Source of the DNA: an uncultured Pelagibacteraceae bacterium
GTDB lineage: Bacteria > Pseudomonadota > Alphaproteobacteria > Pelagibacterales > Pelagibacteraceae
Length of the DNA: 64,000 bases
Direction: 5' to 3'
Assembly (NCBI GenBank): GCA_902579465.1
Contig: CACHGV010000001.1
Location: 206,135 to 270,134 of the forward strand
Below the pieces are notes generated by a model that made no database searches, was not told the DNA's origin, and saw only the letters and a program-made list of their open reading frames with translations. Each line of letters opens with the position of its first letter. Positions within the stretch are counted from its first letter, which is position 1. The translations under genes and the position numbers were made by a program. Shown here one piece after another: positions 57,721-64,000 of the stretch.

Positions 57721-59175
57721 ATGAATAATTCAATAAAAATTGATCCTTTTGGCTTTAGAGAGTACGACGCGCGATGGTTGTACCCTGATAATATCAATTT
57801 AGAAGGTGTGACAAATTTGGGAAAAGGTTTAGGAACACAGATTATTAGTCATACAAATAAAAGTAATCCAAGAATCATAGTTGGTCATGATTACAGATCT
57901 TATAGTGAAGAAATAAAATCAGCTTTGAAAACAGGACTTATGTCAACAGGTTGTTATGTTGAAGATGTGGGATTAGCATTATCACCAATGGTTTATTTTG
58001 CACAATTCAATTTAGAAAGTGATGCTGTTGCAATGGTGACAGCAAGTCATAATGAAAATGGTTGGACAGGTGTAAAGATGGGAATAAAGAAAGGATTAAC
58101 CCATGCACCGGAGGAGATGAAAGAATTAAAAGATATAACCTTAAATAATAAATTTATTGAAGGTGAAGGAAATGAAAAAGAAATTAGTGATTTTCAAAGT
58201 GTTTATAAAGATGATCTTATAAATAAAAATAAAATTAAGAAAAAAATTAAAGCTGTAGTTGCCTGTGGCAATGGAACAGCAGGAATATTTGCACCGGACA
58301 TTTTAAGAGGAATAGGATGTGATGTAATAGAGCTAGATTGCAATTTGGACTATACTTTTCCAAAGTACAATCCTAATCCTGAAGATCTTGAAATGTTACA
58401 TGCAATAAGTAAATCTGTAAAAGATAATAATGCTGATATCGGATTTGGATTTGATGGAGATGGTGATCGTGTAGGTGTAATAGATAACGATGGTAATGAA
58501 ATTTTTTCAGATAAAATTGGATTATTGATTGCAAGGAACTTATCTTCAAACCACAAGGGATCTAAATTTATTGTAGATGTTAAATCAACTGGGCTATATT
58601 CAACAGATGAGGTTTTGAAAAATAACTCGTGTGAAACATTGTATTGGAAAACTGGACATTCCCATATCAAAAGAAAAGTAAATAATGAAAAAGCACTTGC
58701 GGGATTTGAAAAAAGCGGTCATTTCTTTTTTAACAAACCTTTAGGTTACGGATATGATGATGGTATAAATTCAGCTATTCAAGTTTGCCATTTACTAAAT
58801 AATAATCATAAAAAAATGAGTGAGATCATAAGTGAATTACCTATTACATATCAATCACCTACCATGGCTCCTTTTTGTGAAGATAATGAAAAATATCAAG
58901 TTGTTGAAGAAATAATTAAACAAATTAAGGATTTAAAATCAAATAATTTTCAAATTGATAATCAAGAAATTGAGGACATACTTACAGTAAATGGTATTAG
59001 ATTTTCTTTTAAAGATGGCTCTTGGGGTTTAATAAGGGCCTCATCTAATAAACCTTCGCTAGTAGTTGTTACCGAAAGTCCAACATCTGATGAAAGAAAG
59101 AAAAAAATCTTCGAATTTATTGACGATTTACTCCAAAAAACTGGTAAAATAGGTAAATACGACCAAAAGATTTAA
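57721..59175 (+). CDS. phosphoglucomutase/phosphomannomutase
   Basis: A 484-residue alpha-D-phosphohexomutase. The phosphoserine is S109 in MVTASHNENGWTGVKMG, the metal loop is GFDGDGDRVGVID, the sugar-specificity loop is GFEKSGHFFFN, and the phosphate-binding C-terminal block is GSWGLIRASSNKPSLVV. It interconverts hexose 1- and 6-phosphates for glycans and sugar nucleotides. Glucose, mannose or glucosamine preference cannot be fixed; the glucosylglycerate pathway would need glucose-1-phosphate. Confidence 0.9.
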   Translation: MNNSIKIDPFGFREYDARWLYPDNINLEGVTNLGKGLGTQIISHTNKSNPRIIVGHDYRSYSEEIKSALKTGLMSTGCYVEDVGLALSPMVYFAQFNLESDAVAMVTASHNENGWTGVKMGIKKGLTHAPEEMKELKDITLNNKFIEGEGNEKEISDFQSVYKDDLINKNKIKKKIKAVVACGNGTAGIFAPDILRGIGCDVIELDCNLDYTFPKYNPNPEDLEMLHAISKSVKDNNADIGFGFDGDGDRVGVIDNDGNEIFSDKIGLLIARNLSSNHKGSKFIVDVKSTGLYSTDEVLKNNSCETLYWKTGHSHIKRKVNNEKALAGFEKSGHFFFNKPLGYGYDDGINSAIQVCHLLNNNHKKMSEIISELPITYQSPTMAPFCEDNEKYQVVEEIIKQIKDLKSNNFQIDNQEIEDILTVNGIRFSFKDGSWGLIRASSNKPSLVVVTESPTSDERKKKIFEFIDDLLQKTGKIGKYDQKI

Positions 59176-60006
59176 TTAGAGATCTAAAAACCTAATTAAA
59201 AACAAAGTCCCTATTACATATAAAAATACCCCAAACATTCTTTGAGTTTTATTTTTATCTGTAGTGTGAACCATATTTGCTCCAACTCTAGCCATAAAAG
59301 ATGTAATTGGAATAAATATTAAAAAAGCAGGAATATTTACAAAACCTAAGCTTAAAGGAAGATTTGCATTTAGTAAAAAACCAGATGTCAAAAAACCAAT
59401 TGAGCCAATTGATGCTATTATAAATCCTATTGCAGCAGAACTTCCAATTGCTCTACTTATAGGATATCCAAAATATCTTAGGATTGGAACATTCATCATA
59501 GCTCCTGTAATACCCATAGGTGCAGATATAAAGCCAGAAATGAAACCAAACGTTGCTCTAGGCAAAAAATTAAACTTTTTATTTTTTTTTAATTCCTGTT
59601 TTACTATTAATAAATATCCACCAAAAAAATATACAACTACTGCAAAAAATAAAACTAAAGATTTTGTATTTAACAATGCTGCCATATATGTGCCAAGCAA
59701 AACTCCAAATATAACAAATAGACCATAAGTTTTTAAAATATTTGTATCTACAGCTTTATGTTTTCTATGAGTCAAAACTGATACAAAAGCAGTAAAAATT
59801 GTAATAGAAAAAGCGGTTCCTACTGAGAGATGCATCAAATAAGATTTATCGATATTTGCTGTTTCAAAAATAAAAAAAAGCACAGGTACAGAAATGAGAC
59901 CTCCTCCTATCCCAAAATAGCCTGCAAAAAATCCTACTGGAAAAGCAGTTATTATCATTAATAAAATTAAAAGATAATACTGATTAGAAAGAATAGTATT
60001 AATCAA
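59176..60006 (-). CDS. TauE/SafE family anion permease
   Basis: About 276 residues with eight hydrophobic helices. GFFAGYFGIGGGLISVPVLFF and GFISAPMGITGAMMNVPILRYFGYP are the two inverted-repeat signatures of the TauE/SafE (DUF81) family, which export sulfite, sulfoacetate or related anions. A longer frame starts at 60063 but overlaps dusA by 65 bases with unconserved residues; a TTG at 60006 overlapping the dusA stop is more likely. The substrate is not known. Confidence 0.82.
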   Translation of the reverse strand: MINTILSNQYYLLILLMIITAFPVGFFAGYFGIGGGLISVPVLFFIFETANIDKSYLMHLSVGTAFSITIFTAFVSVLTHRKHKAVDTNILKTYGLFVIFGVLLGTYMAALLNTKSLVLFFAVVVYFFGGYLLIVKQELKKNKKFNFLPRATFGFISGFISAPMGITGAMMNVPILRYFGYPISRAIGSSAAIGFIIASIGSIGFLTSGFLLNANLPLSLGFVNIPAFLIFIPITSFMARVGANMVHTTDKNKTQRMFGVFLYVIGTLFLIRFLDL

Positions 60007-61000
60007 TTCGACCTGCCGAATGTAATTTAGGGGAAAGTCTAACTTTATCCATAATATGATCAATTTTTTTTACATCCGCATCTCTTACACACATATTTTC
60101 ACTTAAATATCTTTTCCAGTGGCTTGAACCTGTTTGTCCATGGAATAAACCTAGTGTATGTCTCATAACTTGATTTACTCTTGTACCCATTTGTACTTGA
60201 GCCTTAACATAATCAATTAACTCCTCAACAATTTCTTCCCGTTTTTTGATATCATGATTATTGAATATCTCTCTTTCAATATCAGCCAAAAGATAAGGCG
60301 AATGATAAACTGATCTTCCAATCATTGCACCATCCACTTTATCTAAATGATCTTTCACTTCTTCCACTGTAGTGACACCACCATTAATAATTATTTCAAG
60401 GTCTTTGAAGTCTTGTTTTAGTTTATATACATAGTCATACTTTAAAGGAGGTATATTAAGGTTTTGCTTAGGTGTAAATTTACCCAACATAGCTTTTCTT
60501 GCATGTATTATAAATGTTTTAACTCCAGTTTCCTTTAAAGTTTTTATGAAATTAAAAAAATGTTCGTAATCCTCAACATCGTCATAGCCAATTCTAGTCT
60601 TAACTGTAACTGGTAAAGATGTTGAATTAATCATTTCTGATAAACAGTCTGCTACTAAACTCGGCTCTTTGATTAAACATGCGCCAAATCTATTTTTTTG
60701 AACTTTTTTACTAGGACATCCTAGGTTTAAATTAATTTCATCATAACCAAATTCCTCACCAATTTTTGCAGAATTTGCTAATAATTTTGGCGTAGAGCCA
60801 CCTAATTGAAGTGCAACTGGTTTTTCTCTGAGATCAAAAGATAATAATTTTTCTTTATCTCCCCTATCAATAGCCTCGGACACAACCATTTCAGTGTAAA
60901 GAAGGACGTTTTTGCTTATCAATCTTAAAAAGTATCTTTCATGCCTGTCAGTACAATCCATCATAGGTGCAACTGATACCAATCTATTAATCTTAGACAT
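59999..61000 (-). CDS. dusA: tRNA-dihydrouridine synthase A
   Basis: A 333-residue FMN enzyme. SVAPMMDCTDRHERYFLRLISKN is the DusA-specific N-terminus, NLNLGCPSKKVQKNRFGACLI holds the catalytic cysteine, and IIHARKAMLGKFTPKQNLNIPPL and GLFHGQTGSSHWKRYLSE are typical. It reduces uridines 20/20a in the tRNA D-loop. It overlaps the malonyl-CoA decarboxylase stop by 8 bases. Confidence 0.94.
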   Translation of the reverse strand: MSKINRLVSVAPMMDCTDRHERYFLRLISKNVLLYTEMVVSEAIDRGDKEKLLSFDLREKPVALQLGGSTPKLLANSAKIGEEFGYDEINLNLGCPSKKVQKNRFGACLIKEPSLVADCLSEMINSTSLPVTVKTRIGYDDVEDYEHFFNFIKTLKETGVKTFIIHARKAMLGKFTPKQNLNIPPLKYDYVYKLKQDFKDLEIIINGGVTTVEEVKDHLDKVDGAMIGRSVYHSPYLLADIEREIFNNHDIKKREEIVEELIDYVKAQVQMGTRVNQVMRHTLGLFHGQTGSSHWKRYLSENMCVRDADVKKIDHIMDKVRLSPKLHSAGRID

Positions 61001-62300
61001 GTTTTTTAACTTTATTCGAAATGTTAACTTTCTTTTCGTTTACATATTCTTGATGATTTTTCTCAATTTTAGCTAATTCGTATCTATAGTTAACCATAAC
61101 ACCAAAAGACCTTTTGAAACCAACTTCAGAAACATTTGCATTTATGGCAATGTCATCAATATCAGCTCCATTTTTTAAATGAAATCTGCAAACATCATTT
61201 ATTGGAAAACCAAAATCATTTTTCTGTTTTACTAAATAATTTACCGCTAACTTGCTAATCAAAGCCTTATTATCAGCAATTCTTTTGTCTCCTATTTTTA
61301 AATCAGAAGACTTTAAAAAATCTAGACTATTTTTGTTTGCCTCTCCTAGTATTTCAGCAGCCTGAGTGCTTTCCATTTTTTTAAACCAATTAGCAAATCC
61401 AACCATTGGTGATAAAGTTCCAAAATATTTTACATCTGGAAGTTCTTCTTGAAGTTCATAAACAACTCTTTTTATTAAAAAATTCCCTAAGGTTACTCTT
61501 GATAAACCATCTTGGCAGTTACTTATTGAATAGAAAGTTGCTGTATCATAGTTTTTTATTTTTTCATCTGAAGGTCTTGTTAATTCTTGTATAGATTGAC
61601 TTAATCCTTTGGTTAAAGCTATTTCAACAAATATAATAGGCTCATCTTCTAGGGCAGGATGAAAATATGCAAAGAATCTTCTATCTTTTCCAAGTCTTCT
61701 TTTAAGTTCATTCATATCTTTCATAGAATGTACTTTTTCATACTTTAATAACTTTTCTAAAATATTTGCTTTTGTATCCCAGGTTATTTTTCTTAGTTTT
61801 AAAAATCCTGGGTTGAACCAATTTTTAAAGATATCAATTAAATCATAGTCTAAGCTTTTTAAATCAGGTTTATCTTTTATTAATTTCAATAAATCTTCTC
61901 TTAAAGACACAATCTCTGAAGTTCCATTAGGAGCCATGTTTAATCTAACAAATAGTTCTTTTCTGATACCAGAGGTAACCTTCGATAGATTTAGAATTGA
62001 ATAATCATCTTGGTTGTCACTATATTTCTTAATAGCTTCATCAATTTTTGATGGGTCAGGTTTGTATTTTTCATTAACTTCAATTAAAAATTTATTTTTT
62101 TCTTCAGTAGATAAATTTTGATATCTAAATAATATATCTCTTGCCAATGTAATTCCAAAAGCTGCACCTTTTGTAGACAATAGGTCATCACAAAGATCCA
62201 ATAGATCTCTTTTTTTTGCAATACTTTTAAAGGATTTTTTTTCTAAAATCTTTTGTCCAGCATCAGCTATGGTCTCAAAAATTCTTTTTATATTTAACAT
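60993..62300 (-). CDS. malonyl-CoA decarboxylase
   Basis: A 435-residue MCD that converts malonyl-CoA to acetyl-CoA and CO2. A helical N-terminal domain (about 1-150) precedes the GNAT-like catalytic domain. RRFFAYFHPALEDEPIIFVEIALTKGLSQSIQEL, TATFYSISNCQDGLSRVTLGNFLIKRVVYELQEELP and FGTLSPMVGFANWF are strong family signatures; the catalytic Ser/His are in these and in CRFHLKNGA. It follows a TRAP transporter on the same strand by 15 bases, an arrangement seen in malonate-utilisation loci. Confidence 0.92.
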   Translation of the reverse strand: MLNIKRIFETIADAGQKILEKKSFKSIAKKRDLLDLCDDLLSTKGAAFGITLARDILFRYQNLSTEEKNKFLIEVNEKYKPDPSKIDEAIKKYSDNQDDYSILNLSKVTSGIRKELFVRLNMAPNGTSEIVSLREDLLKLIKDKPDLKSLDYDLIDIFKNWFNPGFLKLRKITWDTKANILEKLLKYEKVHSMKDMNELKRRLGKDRRFFAYFHPALEDEPIIFVEIALTKGLSQSIQELTRPSDEKIKNYDTATFYSISNCQDGLSRVTLGNFLIKRVVYELQEELPDVKYFGTLSPMVGFANWFKKMESTQAAEILGEANKNSLDFLKSSDLKIGDKRIADNKALISKLAVNYLVKQKNDFGFPINDVCRFHLKNGADIDDIAINANVSEVGFKRSFGVMVNYRYELAKIEKNHQEYVNEKKVNISNKVKKHV

Positions 62301-62315
62301 TGTGTTTTTTATATA

Positions 62316-63647
62316 TTAAAAACCTAAACTTTTGCCCATTATTTTATCAGGCAGCCAGGTAACAATTTCAGGAAAAATACATAAAATTAATATAGCTAAA
62401 GCCATAATTATCATAAAAGGTATTGATCCTTTTAATATTTCAGACAAACTAACGTCTGGTGTAATACCCTTAATTATATAAAGGTTTAATCCAACAGGTG
62501 GAGTAATAAGACCAATTTCCATATTTATCGTAAATACAATTGCAAACCAGTACGGATCAAAACCTAAAGTAGTTATAACAGGTAACAATATTGCTGAAGT
62601 CATCACAATGACAGCTACTGGTGGTAAAAAGAAACCAGCAATTAATAAAAAAATATTTATTAATATAAATACTACCCATTTGTTAGAGCTTAATTCAACC
62701 ATGCTCTGTGCTAATGATTGCGTTACATAAAGTTGAGATAATGTAAAAGCGAAAAGGTAAGAGGCAGCAATTATGAACATTATCATCACACTCTCTTTCA
62801 TTGAAACTTTAACAATATTCCATATTTTTTTTGGTTGATAAATTTTGTAAACTACAGCGATCAATACAAAAACTAAAAATGCTCCAACTCCCGAAGCTTC
62901 AGACGGTGTCGCAACACCACCATACAAAACATATAAGACACCAGCTATAATTGCTAAAAAAGGAAGAATTCTTGGCAACACCTCAATTTTTTCTTTAAAT
63001 GTAGGAGGCGTTCTATTTTTTAAAGCTTTTGCTGAGTCTTTATCAATAAAGTAACTATGTATAAGTGCCCAAATTGCAAACATTCCTGCCAACATAAAGC
63101 CAGGGACCAATCCGCATAAAAATAATCTTCCTATCGATGTTCCTGTAGCAATCCCATAAACAATTAAAACAATACTCGGAGGAATTAAAACTCCTAGAGT
63201 CCCACCTGCCGCAATTGTTCCAGTTGCTATTTGATCTGAGTATCCTCTTTTTCTCATTTCAGGTATACCCATTGTTCCAATTGCTGCACAAGTTGCTGGA
63301 CTTGATCCACTTAAAGCAGCGAAAACTGAACAAGCACCAATATTAGATATTACTAGTCCACCTGGAACTCTCCATAGCCATCTATCTAATCCAGTATATA
63401 AATCTTTTCCTGCTGGAGAATTTGCTACTGCCATTCCCATTAAAATAAACATTGGTATTGAAAGCAGAACAAAAGAATTTAATCCTGCATAAAAAGTTTC
63501 TGCAAATACGTCTAACATTTGAAACCCTTCAAATGCTACTAAAAGTGCTATCGAGACAAAACTTAAACCAAACGCGATTGGTATTCCTGAAAATAAAACT
63601 ATTAGTGTAAAAACCGCAACTATTACTGCTATTAATAAAGGATCCAT
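62316..63647 (-). CDS. TRAP transporter large permease (DctM-type)
   Basis: A 443-residue membrane protein with about twelve helices. LFSGIPIAFGLSFVSIALL, GNSFVLLSIPMFILMGMAVANS, SGSSPATCAAIGTMGIPEMRKRGYSDQIATGTIAAGGTLGVLIPPSIVLIVYG and ITPPVGLNLYIIKG are the DctM signatures. TRAP systems use a sodium gradient and a periplasmic receptor to import organic acids. With malonyl-CoA decarboxylase downstream, malonate is a plausible substrate (inferred). Confidence 0.93.
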   Translation of the reverse strand: MDPLLIAVIVAVFTLIVLFSGIPIAFGLSFVSIALLVAFEGFQMLDVFAETFYAGLNSFVLLSIPMFILMGMAVANSPAGKDLYTGLDRWLWRVPGGLVISNIGACSVFAALSGSSPATCAAIGTMGIPEMRKRGYSDQIATGTIAAGGTLGVLIPPSIVLIVYGIATGTSIGRLFLCGLVPGFMLAGMFAIWALIHSYFIDKDSAKALKNRTPPTFKEKIEVLPRILPFLAIIAGVLYVLYGGVATPSEASGVGAFLVFVLIAVVYKIYQPKKIWNIVKVSMKESVMIMFIIAASYLFAFTLSQLYVTQSLAQSMVELSSNKWVVFILINIFLLIAGFFLPPVAVIVMTSAILLPVITTLGFDPYWFAIVFTINMEIGLITPPVGLNLYIIKGITPDVSLSEILKGSIPFMIIMALAILILCIFPEIVTWLPDKIMGKSLGF

Positions 63648-64000
63648 TAATTAATATCCTCTTCGTCAAAAAGTTTAATAATTTCAGCAATGTATTGAAG
63701 TATCATTAAAGCTGCTCCAATCATCATAGAAGAATAAGGTATCCATAAGGGTGGATCCCAAACTGTTCCTGTCGAATAATTTTTGGTAAAAGCTTCCTCG
63801 ACCATTAAAAATCCAAAATAGAATAAAATTAAGAAAAATAATAAACTTATTAATGATGTAAATATTTTAAGTCTTAGAATATTTTTTTTTGACAAAAAAT
63901 CATAAATCCATTCCATACTGACATGTGCTTTTTCACTTAAAACATAGGCGCTTCCAATGAATGTTGAAGCAACTAAAAGCATTGTGACTAACTCTGTTTG
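63647..64000 (-). CDS. TRAP transporter small permease (DctQ-type), 5' end cut by window
   Basis: At least 118 residues of a four-helix DctQ subunit: GSAYVLSEKAHVSMEWIYDFLSKK is the conserved first cytoplasmic loop block, and WIPYSSMMIGAALMILQYIAEIIKLF is the end. The frame is open to the window end and an internal ATG at 63982 is not a natural start, so the N-terminal helix lies beyond 64000. Its stop overlaps the DctM start. The receptor gene (dctP) is expected further right. Confidence 0.85.
   Translation of the reverse strand, partial: QTELVTMLLVASTFIGSAYVLSEKAHVSMEWIYDFLSKKNILRLKIFTSLISLLFFLILFYFGFLMVEEAFTKNYSTGTVWDPPLWIPYSSMMIGAALMILQYIAEIIKLFDEEDIN

Overview
The window is a stretch of a small, streamlined, strongly A+T-rich alphaproteobacterial chromosome. 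It looks like the SAR11 / Candidatus Pelagibacter group. The evidence is genes separated by a few bases or overlapping at start/stop codons, Lys/Asn/Ile-rich proteins, tRNA genes with encoded CCA, and a gene mix typical of marine oligotrophs: a DmdA-like aminomethyltransferase-family protein, TTT and TRAP transporters, glucosylglycerate genes, a methylcitrate block and malonyl-CoA decarboxylase. I see no insertion sequences, prophage genes, CRISPR arrays or clear pseudogenes.

Layout. (1) 1-13161, minus strand: one informational super-operon in the order tRNA-Tyr, tRNA-Gly, tuf, tRNA-Trp, secE, nusG, rplK, rplA, rplJ, rplL, rpoB, rpoC, rpsL, rpsG (cut by the window edge). (2) 13293-16158: rlmB and tRNA-Thr on plus; a DmdA/GcvT-family gene, NAD kinase and tRNA-Leu on minus. 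(3) 16388-19311, plus: a methyltransferase, then a phosphatase and a GT81-type synthase that together should make glucosylglycerate, a compatible solute. (4) 19334-24265: a divergent cluster with two different ComA-like (phosphosulfolactate synthase family) TIM-barrel genes flanking a tripartite tricarboxylate transporter. The transporter is a periplasmic binding protein plus a TctA-TctB fusion, and the two genes are separated by a strong hairpin terminator/attenuator. This is the most interesting part of the window. (5) 24291-33212: an accessory-looking mix that includes phosphatidylcholine synthase, small membrane proteins, cytochrome c, a PhyH dioxygenase, AzlCD, a family 9 glycosyltransferase and CinA-like MoCF protein. 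It contains a 0.4-kb gap with several candidate micro-proteins. (6) 33235-40443, plus: sfsA-map-purB-purC-purS-purQ-purL-bolA-grxD. (7) 40469-50308, minus: rpsD, trmJ-like, cimA, cysS, nadE, class II DAHP synthase, a sulfotransferase-like gene, glmS and a GlmU protein consisting only of the acetyltransferase half. (8) 50378-54620, plus: gph and prpD-prpB-prpC (propionate via methylcitrate). (9) 54623-57561, minus: nrdAB, with NrdA lacking an ATP cone. (10) 57721-59175, plus: phosphoglucomutase/phosphomannomutase. (11) 59176-64000, minus: TauE/SafE permease, dusA, malonyl-CoA decarboxylase, and a TRAP transporter running off the window end, together suggesting malonate use.

Most calls rest on conserved motifs read from the translated sequence. 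Substrates of transporters and of the ComA-like, DmdA-like, PhyH and FAH-family proteins are inferences only.
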